Of a stretch of DNA of 64,000 nucleotides, positions 1 through 7,930 are shown piece by piece (position 1 is the stretch's first letter; each line of letters begins with the position of its first letter). The DNA is from an uncultured Aquimarina sp. (lineage in GTDB: Bacteria; Bacteroidota; Bacteroidia; Flavobacteriales; Flavobacteriaceae). The translations under genes were made by a program, and so were the position numbers. Under the pieces are notes generated by a model, which worked only from the letters and a program-made list of their open reading frames with translations, was not told where the DNA came from and did no database searches. The DNA is taken from the NCBI GenBank assembly GCA_947498935.1, contig CANMMM010000016.1, positions 1 through 64,000 of the forward strand. The letters run 5' to 3'.

Positions 1-97
1 AACAACATCAAAGGTATATGAGTCAGCTCTTAAGGAATCGAAAAAAACAAAAAACCTAAGATGACAAAGTAGGAATATTTTTTTGACTAATCATATA

Positions 98-520
98 TTA
101 TGAATTCCCTTTGTTTTTATAAATTCTATCTATTAAGTCTGGTAATTTGTCATTGAGCATTAAAAGTGCATGCCTCTCAATCATTTTTTTAATCTTCGGT
201 ATTTCTACTAACTGATCTTCGTACTCAATAACAGTATTAGCTAAGCTCTGTAGGTCATTGTTATTGATCATGATTTTATCTATCCCATTCGAACTAATAT
301 TATTAAAAACTTCACCTTCCCCTCGTAGTAACCAACTGTAATTTATTTCAGGCACTACATCACAAATCTTCTTTGCAAATTCTGGCGTAATATCATTTCT
401 ACCTTTAATGATATGATCAATTTTAGTACTTGCCGAGAGTCCCAACATCTTTGTGGAAAATTTGTTTTTAGAGATTTTTAGATGGTCAATAATAAATAAG
501 ATTCTTTCTCCAGAAGTCAT
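98..520 (-). CDS. XRE/phage-repressor-like HTH transcriptional regulator
   Basis: 140 residues. The N-terminal 70 residues form a helix-turn-helix fold of the kind seen in Bacteroidota phage-type repressors, with GLSASTKIDHIIKGRNDITP as the recognition region and the family-typical SWLLRGEGE soon after. The rest is helical and may mediate dimerisation. It is divergent from the small gene at 667 across a 146-bp AT-rich gap that holds a good promoter for the rightward genes, so it may repress them; that role is inferred. The DNA-binding call is firm, the target is not known. Confidence 0.75.
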   Translation of the reverse strand: MTSGERILFIIDHLKISKNKFSTKMLGLSASTKIDHIIKGRNDITPEFAKKICDVVPEINYSWLLRGEGEVFNNISSNGIDKIMINNNDLQSLANTVIEYEDQLVEIPKIKKMIERHALLMLNDKLPDLIDRIYKNKGNS

Positions 521-580
521 AGTTAAGAGTGGATTTTACCTAAGAAAAACATAATTTTGTTTAGAAAAGTTTTTAAATGT

Positions 581-612
581 TTTGTATTTTTGAAAATGTT
601 TAGATATATTTG
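581..612 (+). promoter_or_regulatory. Bacteroidota-type promoter, rightward
   Basis: TTTG at 581-584 and TATATTTG at 605-612, separated by 20 bp, match the Bacteroidota sigma-A consensus (TTTG / TAnnTTTG). Transcription would start near 618 and serve the genes at 667 and 927. TGTTTAGA occurs twice around it (558-565 and 598-605) and could be an operator half-site for the divergent repressor, which is speculative. Confidence 0.5.
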
Positions 613-666
613 GTTCGTCAATTTGTTTTACAGCAAAGTAAAATTACAAAAAAATAGATCAATTCA

Positions 667-909
667 ATGGGATTACCAGAAATAGCACATGCCATACGAA
701 AAGAATTAACTGTAGAAGACTCTAAAAAAGCTGCAAAAAAATATGGGCTATCATATTTTTATTTTACTCAAAAAATAAAAGCTATTGATACAAAAGATGA
801 AGATTTATTAAGAGCTGTTGATTGTATGTTAGAAGCTCACAATGAAAGAAATTGTAGGGTTCAAAGCTTATACCAAAATTTTCTAAACATAATAAATACT
901 AAAAACTAA
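667..909 (+). CDS. small hypothetical protein (80 aa)
   Basis: 80 residues, Lys/Glu-rich and predicted helical, with no recognised family. It starts about 50 nt after a consensus promoter and lies divergent to the HTH regulator. The next gene begins 17 nt after its stop, so the two are probably co-transcribed. The arrangement resembles a repressor and its first regulated gene. The middle (KKYGLSYFYFTQKIKAI) could be a helix-turn-helix, but this cannot be settled by eye. Confidence 0.55.
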   Translation: MGLPEIAHAIRKELTVEDSKKAAKKYGLSYFYFTQKIKAIDTKDEDLLRAVDCMLEAHNERNCRVQSLYQNFLNIINTKN

Positions 910-926
910 CTTGTTAAGCATTAAAT

Positions 927-1472
927 ATGAACTACTCTAAAACCCCCACCAACCGTCACGAGTATTTACTCGCTATTCTTACAGAATTACAATTCAATAT
1001 TCCTAGTTTTCTAAAACAATTAGAACTTGGCAGCAGCTATGAGACATTGGTAGACCAATGGGTTCGTACCTATTATGAGGAAGAATTTCCTGTAGAACAA
1101 GCAGTAGTAGACCTCTATGCACGGCGACTGCAATGGCTTGAACTCTGCACTGCCCATTATCCCACTGTAGCCGATAAGCTAGAAGCATATCAAAAACGTA
1201 TTTTACTACGGCTGCGTTACCATCCGCTCTATTTCCAAGTCTCCGAAGCTGTGTGCAAAACCGCCCAGCAGCAAGTACGTGCCTTGGTCAAGACACAACT
1301 CTATACCCCACAGCAGGTAGAGCAGAAAGTGATACAGTGGCTACGTAGCGTACATAATGATACGAATGATAATACCCCATCAGCCCCTCCAGATACACCT
1401 CCCGTAACTTTTAGCGCCATTGCCCGAGCCATGGCGCGGCAGTTTCGGTTATTAGCCAATTGTATAGCATAA
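927..1472 (+). CDS. hypothetical protein (181 aa)
   Basis: 181 residues with no recognised domain. It is largely helical and rich in Gln, Leu and Arg, with a Pro/Thr linker near residues 150-162 (SAPPDTPPVTF) before a basic C-terminal helix. There is no signal peptide. Codon use looks slightly more GC-rich than in the neighbouring vgrG cluster. It follows the 80-residue gene by 17 nt and precedes a palindrome-rich gap. Its link to the secretion island is positional only. Confidence 0.55.
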   Translation: MNYSKTPTNRHEYLLAILTELQFNIPSFLKQLELGSSYETLVDQWVRTYYEEEFPVEQAVVDLYARRLQWLELCTAHYPTVADKLEAYQKRILLRLRYHPLYFQVSEAVCKTAQQQVRALVKTQLYTPQQVEQKVIQWLRSVHNDTNDNTPSAPPDTPPVTFSAIARAMARQFRLLANCIA

Positions 1473-1474
1473 TA

Positions 1475-1629
1475 CCAGTTATTGTTTGGATTTGCTGAAA
1501 AGAAAATGAAGATTTTTTTTGTTTCAATAAAGAAGAAAAATCAAGCATAGCAGAGCTACGGTTTATTTTTATTCTGAAATTGAGGCGAAAAAAGAACATT
1601 TTATTACAGTGAATTCAAATGATAAATGG
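1475..1629. repeat. palindromic element, divergent-end subtype (about 155 bp)
   Basis: The ends are imperfect inverted copies: CCAGTTATTGTTTGGATT at 1475 against the complement of the sequence ending at 1629. The midpoint (1546-1561) carries CATAGCAGAGCTACGG, close to the core of the more common palindromic elements in this window. It begins 2 bp after the upstream stop codon. It matches the other copies in length and core but not in termini. Confidence 0.5.
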
Positions 1630-1669
1630 TATACAAACTAGCTAGTAGAAGTGCGTACTTCTATAGATT

Positions 1670-1800
1670 GCTTGCCTCCCTTATAGTTACTACTAGGCAT
1701 TGATCATTGCTCACTGTTTATTCCCATATACAGTTCATCCTGATGTAATGATCATACTTAGGGGTACTCTAGTAGTAAGTAGTAACTACTGGGAGCAAGC
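1670..1800. repeat. long imperfect inverted repeat (about 130 bp)
   Basis: GCTTGCCTCCC...TAGTTACTACT from 1670 is matched by AGTAGTAACTACTGGGAGCAAGC ending at 1800. Pairing continues inward through TGATCATT and AATGATCA. With the element at 1475-1629 and a short palindrome at 1648-1661 it fills the 398-bp gap between genes. It lacks the CATAGCAG core, so it belongs to another class or is the remnant of one. Confidence 0.45.
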
Positions 1801-1870
1801 TTTCTTTTGCTTGTAAGGAACTATTATAAGTACTTTTTACTAATTATTATTCAGAAACATCACTACCATC

Positions 1871-2350
1871 ATGCACACACATCAAGATAGAATCATCAAA
1901 CAACTCATCGCTCATTTTGATGGATTGTCTAAACTAGAGGTTTGCGATCTATTATCCGTTCTAGAAACCCTCTTGCTCCACCATCCATCGCCTATAGCAG
2001 CGAATAAATTGCTCCAAGACTATGAGCAGCACATTGTACAGAAGCGATCTATACAAAAAACGGGCAAAGGTACGTATTACCTCTACGATCGCTGCCTGTA
2101 TCTAAAAATCTATAAATACCACAGCGCTAGAATCCCCAATATATTCTATAGAAATACCCTCTGCTTTAGCCTGCCGAACACAAAACAATGTTACCGCCTC
2201 ACCAAACAGAACCTTCGTAAACACCTCACACATCCCGCTATCCAATCAGCACTCACAGCCTTTTTAGCCAAGCACAAACCTACTGCTCGCAATCCTATTA
2301 CCAAACGGCTGCTACTCATGGAGCTATTAGATACTATTGATCCTACATAA
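1871..2350 (+). CDS. hypothetical protein (159 aa)
   Basis: 159 residues, strongly basic in its second half (many Lys, Arg and His) with no signal peptide or membrane segment. The first 50 residues are predicted helical (HFDGLSKLEVCDLLSVLETL). I do not recognise the family. Its size and basic character resemble the 181-residue gene upstream, but no clear sequence similarity is visible. It stands alone between two palindrome-rich gaps, 285 nt before vgrG. A DNA- or RNA-binding role is possible but unsupported. Confidence 0.55.
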   Translation: MHTHQDRIIKQLIAHFDGLSKLEVCDLLSVLETLLLHHPSPIAANKLLQDYEQHIVQKRSIQKTGKGTYYLYDRCLYLKIYKYHSARIPNIFYRNTLCFSLPNTKQCYRLTKQNLRKHLTHPAIQSALTAFLAKHKPTARNPITKRLLLMELLDTIDPT

Positions 2351-2530
2351 CGTACGAAAACATTGTGTAAGAACTATACATACATCGATAAAAATAATCC
2401 CTATATCGAAAAGGGGTATTTTCCTCTAAAAATAATTCGAATCCATAGGTAACAAATACGTTATTTATGACACTGTATAGTAAGAGGTAATGATAAGAGA
2501 GTCAGTTATTAAAAACAGAATATATGATTA

Positions 2531-2554
2531 AAATATCGTACCAATACGATATTT
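2531..2554. promoter_or_regulatory. perfect 10-bp-arm palindrome upstream of vgrG
   Basis: AAATATCGTA (2531-2540), a 4-nt spacer CCAA, then TACGATATTT (2545-2554). It lies about 80 bp before the vgrG start. Perfect arms in a region with no gene suggest an operator or an early RNA hairpin for the secretion cluster. No U-tract follows, so it is not an intrinsic terminator. Confidence 0.4.
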
Positions 2555-2634
2555 CTAAAGCACACAAACATTTTGAAGAATAGGTGTTTTTATTACAATA
2601 CAGTGAAACTAACATCATAAAAACGGAACGATAC

Positions 2635-4407
2635 ATGTCATTACAGACCACAACTCAACTATACATCGGTAGCACTCCTATCCATTCCTATGTCAGTCTA
2701 CAATTAGACCAAGAAATCAGCGAACATCACACCCTAGAACTCGTTTGTAGACGAGACGTACTAGAAAGCTTTACAGAAGAAATCGTAGGAACGAGTAAAG
2801 ACTATCTAGGAGAAATCATAACCGTGAGTATTCGTTCAGAACTAAAATTAGGGAACTATAAAGAATTAGAGTTTAAAGGGATCGTGACCGAGCTAAAATC
2901 TACAAAAGGACTCGAATACGGCAGTGGTGATTTAGTGACTATCATAGCGCATAGTACCTCTATCCTAGCAGAAAATGGAGCGCATTCCACTTCGTTTACT
3001 AATGAGACCTTAGCAGAGATCCTACAGTGGACATTTAGAGGCTATGACGCAAGGGCATTACAGACTAGTTTTGCCCCTAGAAACTCAGAAAGGCTAAATT
3101 ATGTCGTCCAATGGACAAGTAGCGATTTCAAATTTGCTTCAAGACTCTCAAAATATTATAATGAGTGGTTCTATTATGATGGAAAACAGCTAGTATTCGG
3201 TGCGCCTAGCACCCAAGAAACAGAATTAACCCATGGGGTAGACCTCAAGGATTTTTCGATAAAATTTAAGACCAGTCCCAATCGATTTGAATATGTGACC
3301 AAGGATTACCTGAGTGATCAATTGGTACGTAAGAAAAGTGCTTCGGTCACTACCTCTACCGATGGGTATCTCGGTTTTGTAAACAAGACTTCGGATCGAA
3401 TGTTCTACAAAGAATCACAGATCGTGCATGCCCCGCATGAAGATGTTGCCATGGCTGCACGTTTTGATAGGCAGATAGAACAATATACCCGTGCTACCGC
3501 CTTAAATCAGAAAATAGCTGTGGGTATGTCTGATAATACAGGGGTACAGCTAGGCGCAGTGATCAGGGTAGCGGGGTATGGGAGCTTTAGAATTACCAAA
3601 GTATCGCATACCAATGTAGAAGGCGGTGTGTATACCAATACCTTCGAGGGCGTACAGGCAGAGAGCACCGATTATCCGCTGATGGACATCCACCAATACC
3701 CAAAAGGCGATATGGAAGTTGCCAAGGTGATCGATAATAAAGACCCAGAAGGATTAGGCAGGGTTAGAGTACGGTGTGTATGGCAGCAAGCCGATGGGGT
3801 GACGACCCCGTGGATACGCGTCATGACACCCCATGCAGGGGGCGAAAAAGGGTTCTTCTTTCTACCCGAAAAAAATGAAGAAGTACTATTATGTTACCAA
3901 TCTAATAACCGTGAATTACCTGTAGTGATGGGGTCACTCTACAACGGTGCAGCCGCTCCTGATACCAATTGGCAGGGTGGTAATAATGATGTCAAAGCCA
4001 TTAGAACTAAGAGTGGGCATACCATTACTTTAGATGATACCAGAGGAAAAGAACGTATTACGATTACAGATAAGAATAATAATAGCATCGAATTAGATAC
4101 AGCAAATAATAACCTCACTATTACAGCATTAGAAGAAATGACTCTTAATGCAAAAAACCTTAAAATCAATGTGCAAGAAAACTTTGATGTTTCCGTAGGT
4201 GAAAACAAAAATGAGAGTATCGGAAATAAACAGACACTTACTGCCAAGCAAAGCACTGTACTAATTGATGAGAAAGCACAATTTCAATCCAAAGAATTAG
4301 AAAAAAATGCAGAAAAGGTAACGATCAATAGCACAAAAGAAAATCTAGAATTGGCAAGCTCTAAACAAGTGGTGAGTAATAGTTCTGAAAAAAATATTCT
4401 AATCTAG
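2635..4407 (+). CDS. vgrG: type VI secretion spike protein VgrG
   Basis: 590 residues from the ATG at 2635. A GTG at 2584 would add 17 residues, but the ATG form gives the usual VgrG beginning (SLQTTTQLYIGSTPI). The gp27/gp44-like base fills about residues 1-340. A gp5-type OB fold follows at about 355-450 (VIDNKDPEGLGRVRVR, then PVVMGSLYNG). The C-terminus is a repetitive gp5-like beta-helix rich in Asn, Thr and Lys. It forms the trimeric spike tip of a T6SS, here presumably the Bacteroidota type (T6SSiii). No sheath, tube or baseplate gene is present, so this is an orphan vgrG/effector island. The next gene starts 3 nt after the stop. Confidence 0.93.
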   Translation: MSLQTTTQLYIGSTPIHSYVSLQLDQEISEHHTLELVCRRDVLESFTEEIVGTSKDYLGEIITVSIRSELKLGNYKELEFKGIVTELKSTKGLEYGSGDLVTIIAHSTSILAENGAHSTSFTNETLAEILQWTFRGYDARALQTSFAPRNSERLNYVVQWTSSDFKFASRLSKYYNEWFYYDGKQLVFGAPSTQETELTHGVDLKDFSIKFKTSPNRFEYVTKDYLSDQLVRKKSASVTTSTDGYLGFVNKTSDRMFYKESQIVHAPHEDVAMAARFDRQIEQYTRATALNQKIAVGMSDNTGVQLGAVIRVAGYGSFRITKVSHTNVEGGVYTNTFEGVQAESTDYPLMDIHQYPKGDMEVAKVIDNKDPEGLGRVRVRCVWQQADGVTTPWIRVMTPHAGGEKGFFFLPEKNEEVLLCYQSNNRELPVVMGSLYNGAAAPDTNWQGGNNDVKAIRTKSGHTITLDDTRGKERITITDKNNNSIELDTANNNLTITALEEMTLNAKNLKINVQENFDVSVGENKNESIGNKQTLTAKQSTVLIDEKAQFQSKELEKNAEKVTINSTKENLELASSKQVVSNSSEKNILI

Positions 4408-4410
4408 AGA

Positions 4411-5376
4411 ATGAGAGATTTTGGATTAGACATACTAAAAGAAGATACAAGCAAATCGTTATTTAACCAACATAATTATTTAACACTTGCCCCCACAAAT
4501 GAGGTGCATCACTATGATGTATGTCATAAATATTTTGAAGGAGCTAATTTGTCTAATACTAAAAGATTGGACTATTCTATTTATGTAGTTTTTTTGCATA
4601 AAAACGAAGACTCCTATGAATGGAAGGTAGATAAAAAAGGGCTTTTTTTTAACCAAAAAGAACCATCATTACTTGTAGAGGAGGTTTCTGTCTATTTTGT
4701 AAATGCCCTATATCCCCTACATGTAACCACTAATTTTAGCGGAGAAGTAATAGGCATTAGCAATCATCAAGAAATCGTAGCCCGCTGGACTAAGGTAAAG
4801 CAACAATTGATCAAGGAGTATCGTGGTGAATTGGTGCGTAAACTCATTAAGAAATTCGAAAAACTAATCAATGACCCATTAAAATTAGAAATAGCACTAT
4901 CCAAAGAGATATTTTGGAGTGTATTTTTCTCCAAAAGATACCAGAAATACGGAAAATCGCGAGAAAAAGAAAGCACACTAAGTTATCCATTAGAAGCCTA
5001 TCAAACCCCTTTAAACTACACAGGGACTCTGAGATTAGTTTCTAATAATATCGATGATCATTACATACAACTTGATTATACAGGAGTTGCTCCTCTTCCT
5101 TTATCTAGTAAATGGTATGTAGATAAAGAAAAAAATAAATTAACTTCGGATTTAGCTATCGAGTATAGATTAGATAGAGCATCGAGTTTGCCATTAACAA
5201 TTAAGGTATTGTGCGATGTGTTTGATGAAACGAAAAAAGAGGATATCGCACAAATAGAAACATTAGTGGTTAAAAATACATCCATTCCCCCCAAAATTGC
5301 AGTTATTGTAGAACAAGAAGAAGAACACAAAAGCCCTAAGAAAAAAAAGAAATGGTTTTCTTTTAGAAGTAAATAG
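4411..5376 (+). CDS. hypothetical protein between vgrG and PAAR gene (321 aa)
   Basis: 321 residues with no recognised domain, signal peptide or membrane segment. The N-terminal half looks alpha/beta, followed by a helical Lys-rich stretch (about residues 120-170), a beta-rich part, and a C-terminus ending in a basic run (SPKKKKKWFSF). The gene is packed 3 nt after vgrG and 8 nt before the PAAR-like gene. Genes in this position are often adaptors that load an effector onto the spike, and this is offered only as an inference from order. Confidence 0.6.
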   Translation: MRDFGLDILKEDTSKSLFNQHNYLTLAPTNEVHHYDVCHKYFEGANLSNTKRLDYSIYVVFLHKNEDSYEWKVDKKGLFFNQKEPSLLVEEVSVYFVNALYPLHVTTNFSGEVIGISNHQEIVARWTKVKQQLIKEYRGELVRKLIKKFEKLINDPLKLEIALSKEIFWSVFFSKRYQKYGKSREKESTLSYPLEAYQTPLNYTGTLRLVSNNIDDHYIQLDYTGVAPLPLSSKWYVDKEKNKLTSDLAIEYRLDRASSLPLTIKVLCDVFDETKKEDIAQIETLVVKNTSIPPKIAVIVEQEEEHKSPKKKKKWFSFRSK

Positions 5377-5384
5377 AGAAAGGT

Positions 5385-6746
5385 ATGAGTCAAAAAAAAG
5401 TTGTTTGCCACGGAGCGTTGTGTAAATGCCAACACGGAGATATACCAGACACACTCACTGTGTTAAGCCAGCAGAAAAATTATATAAACGACAGTGCTGG
5501 TAGCCAAAAATTAATCGCAACAGATAAGGAGTTGGGAATGCCGTTCCAAGCTAAGACTTTTGGGCAATGCAAGCTACAGCCTACAGGAAGTAGTTTTAAA
5601 CCATGTATGCCTGCTATTACGAAATGGGATGGAGTGTTCGAGAAAACACAATTAAAAGCGAATCAAGGCTATCCATTATTAGAAGATAGTAAAGCGACTT
5701 GTGCTATTGCAGGTGCACCCTGCGTAGAAATCACATTTCATGGGCAGACTGCGGGAGCTTCTGCTCAGAACGCAGCAAATGCGGATGAGGAATTGATGAG
5801 TCAGGTACTACCGATCAATGTCAAAGAAATAGACGCGATCTCTCCGTATGATAGTATCTCTGTGACTGATGAAGATACAGAACATCAAGAATGTAATGCA
5901 GGAGAACCAACCCCTGCTTCAAAGAAAATTATAGGCTCTTGTTATTACTACAAATGGAGGTTTAAAAATTTTATGGAGCGCCATGATAATGAATACTGTG
6001 AGCATGATCCACCAGATTATTACTATGGAACTATGAGAGAAATAGTGGGTGGTTATGGTATTGTCGATGGTTTTAGAGAATGGTGGACACCTTCATTAGA
6101 GGAAGAAATGGGCAAAGAAAAACTCCAAGAATATACACGTAAGCAGGGTACATTCAAACCCGTACCTTCTAAAAGTTATGGATACAAGTATTGTGTACGA
6201 TTTACCAATGTACTGATGCCTAAACTAAGCCCCCAAGGAAAAAAATGGTTAGCCGATGCAAAAAAGTACTTACAAAAGTACATGGAAGAAGGGTTAATAG
6301 AAAAGAATTTTACTTCATTGCATAATACTTCTTTTAATGAGAGGTATGGGTTTGACAAAGAAGAAAATATTACTTCGTTTTATACCGATATAGAATTACG
6401 CAATGATGAGTTTAGAGATTTTGCTTTTGCGACACATCCAGATGCTTATTTAGATGCAGGATTGACTTCTATTCCTATCGCTGATAAAATGAAAGTGACG
6501 ATGACCCCAGATTTTAAAGAATGGGGATCGGGGGCTACTTGGGAGCAAGCCTTTATAGTTATGGAAGAACAAATTGATCATTGGTATGAGCAGGCTGAAA
6601 AAGGTGTACAAGAAGCTCAAGAAGTGATCGAAAATGCGATTGAAGAAGCAGAAGACTATTTAGAAGTGTTTAATGAGGCACGTAATTTATGGGAAAGAGC
6701 AAACCAATTCTTAGATAAATACAGAGGAATGCCATGGCTAGAATAA
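5385..6746 (+). CDS. DUF4280 PAAR-like spike protein with unidentified C-terminal domain
   Basis: 453 residues. Residues 1-125 are a DUF4280 PAAR-like domain with the expected Cys pattern (VCHGALCKC, FGQCKL, FKPCMPAI, GAPCVEITFHG); such proteins cap the VgrG spike. A linker follows, then an independent domain of about 260 residues starting near SCYYYKWRF, with conserved-looking YGYKYCVRFT and FAFATHPDAY segments. A long acidic helix lies at the C-terminus. The fusion to PAAR suggests the second domain is cargo, i.e. an effector, but I cannot name an activity. A Shine-Dalgarno-like AGAAAGG precedes the ATG. The next lipoprotein gene overlaps the stop by 1 nt (TAATG). Confidence 0.8.
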   Translation: MSQKKVVCHGALCKCQHGDIPDTLTVLSQQKNYINDSAGSQKLIATDKELGMPFQAKTFGQCKLQPTGSSFKPCMPAITKWDGVFEKTQLKANQGYPLLEDSKATCAIAGAPCVEITFHGQTAGASAQNAANADEELMSQVLPINVKEIDAISPYDSISVTDEDTEHQECNAGEPTPASKKIIGSCYYYKWRFKNFMERHDNEYCEHDPPDYYYGTMREIVGGYGIVDGFREWWTPSLEEEMGKEKLQEYTRKQGTFKPVPSKSYGYKYCVRFTNVLMPKLSPQGKKWLADAKKYLQKYMEEGLIEKNFTSLHNTSFNERYGFDKEENITSFYTDIELRNDEFRDFAFATHPDAYLDAGLTSIPIADKMKVTMTPDFKEWGSGATWEQAFIVMEEQIDHWYEQAEKGVQEAQEVIENAIEEAEDYLEVFNEARNLWERANQFLDKYRGMPWLE

Positions 6747-7879
6747 TGGATATACGCATAATCATAATCAGCCTGATATACCTAAGTATAACTAGCTGTA
6801 ATTCGCAACCACAAAATATAACATTAAAAAACAACCCTATGAGTTGGGAAACAACTACCCTAGAAAGCGAAACAGGAGCAAATAGTTTTGATTATAAATT
6901 ACAACAATATTTAGTTATCGATAGCCTTACAGGGTTTATGATAGGAAACAATAGTGGAGCAGAAATTAGTAACTCTACTGATGAAAATCGACCATTCGAT
7001 AAAAGCAATTATAAAACTGTTTTATTTAAAACGGTAGATGGAGGGCTGTCTTTTAGGAAATCAACACTTGGTAAAGGGAGCTTAGAGCAAATTGTAAAGG
7101 ACGCTGAGCAAAACCTTTATGTCATTAGGGTTACTTATATGAATGACGATGTTAATACTAAAAAATACAGCATCCAGAAATCAGCTGATCTTGGAGTATC
7201 TTGGAAAACAATTAGCGATTTTAACACACAAAAAATACGTAATGTGCAATTCTATGATCGTAATATCGGAATCGTTTGTGTGACCAATGACAATAAAAAT
7301 TATGAATTGTTAAAAACGGTCAATGGTGGAAAAACTTGGGATACCTTTCCTATCAGTAACACAGGAGTAAGTATCCTGAATATGAGATTTATTAATAAAC
7401 ACGAGCTGTACACCACAGTAACTCATACACAAAAAGAGCAAACTGCCACGGTACACTTTGATTCTAAATCTATCCAAATACACGATTGCGACATCCCTAA
7501 AGGGCATCGTTTTTCTTCTTATTTTGAGGATGGTGATACACTATATTCCGAGGTGTATAAATATGCCCCCGATGAATCCCATCAATTAATGATCTACAAT
7601 CATACGACCCATACCCTTAAAAAATATGATTTTATGAGCCGTGGAGATGAGCTAAGCCTTGGTGCTACCATAGCTGGGAATTATATAGGGGTTTTAAGAC
7701 AAGACAAGGGAAAGACCTATTATTTTTATAGTAATGACAATGGAATAAACTGGATAAAAGAAGGTCTCCCTGATGCTTTGACCGCATCTCATCCGATTGC
7801 GCTGCATGGCAAAGGATTAGTGTGGGTAAGAAATGCAGTAAGAAATATATATGGTATACAAGTTAGAAAACCCGATTAG
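6746..7879 (+). CDS. lipoprotein with BNR/Asp-box beta-propeller repeats, candidate immunity protein
   Basis: 377 residues from the ATG at 6746, which overlaps the previous stop as TAATG; an ATG at 6734 would add four residues. The signal ends in a lipobox (LSITSC), so it is a membrane-anchored lipoprotein. Four Asp-box-like repeats (VDGGLSFRKS, ADLGVSWKTI, VNGGKTWDTF, NDNGINWIKEG) indicate a sialidase-type or Ycf48-like beta-propeller without visible catalytic residues. Translational coupling to the PAAR-effector gene and a probable periplasmic location suggest it protects against that effector. The propeller call is good, the immunity role is inferred. Confidence 0.7.
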   Translation: MDIRIIIISLIYLSITSCNSQPQNITLKNNPMSWETTTLESETGANSFDYKLQQYLVIDSLTGFMIGNNSGAEISNSTDENRPFDKSNYKTVLFKTVDGGLSFRKSTLGKGSLEQIVKDAEQNLYVIRVTYMNDDVNTKKYSIQKSADLGVSWKTISDFNTQKIRNVQFYDRNIGIVCVTNDNKNYELLKTVNGGKTWDTFPISNTGVSILNMRFINKHELYTTVTHTQKEQTATVHFDSKSIQIHDCDIPKGHRFSSYFEDGDTLYSEVYKYAPDESHQLMIYNHTTHTLKKYDFMSRGDELSLGATIAGNYIGVLRQDKGKTYYFYSNDNGINWIKEGLPDALTASHPIALHGKGLVWVRNAVRNIYGIQVRKPD

Positions 7880-7930
7880 TAGCATTAAAAAAGGAGCAAA
7901 CTTTATATTTTAAACATTGTACAAGAAATC

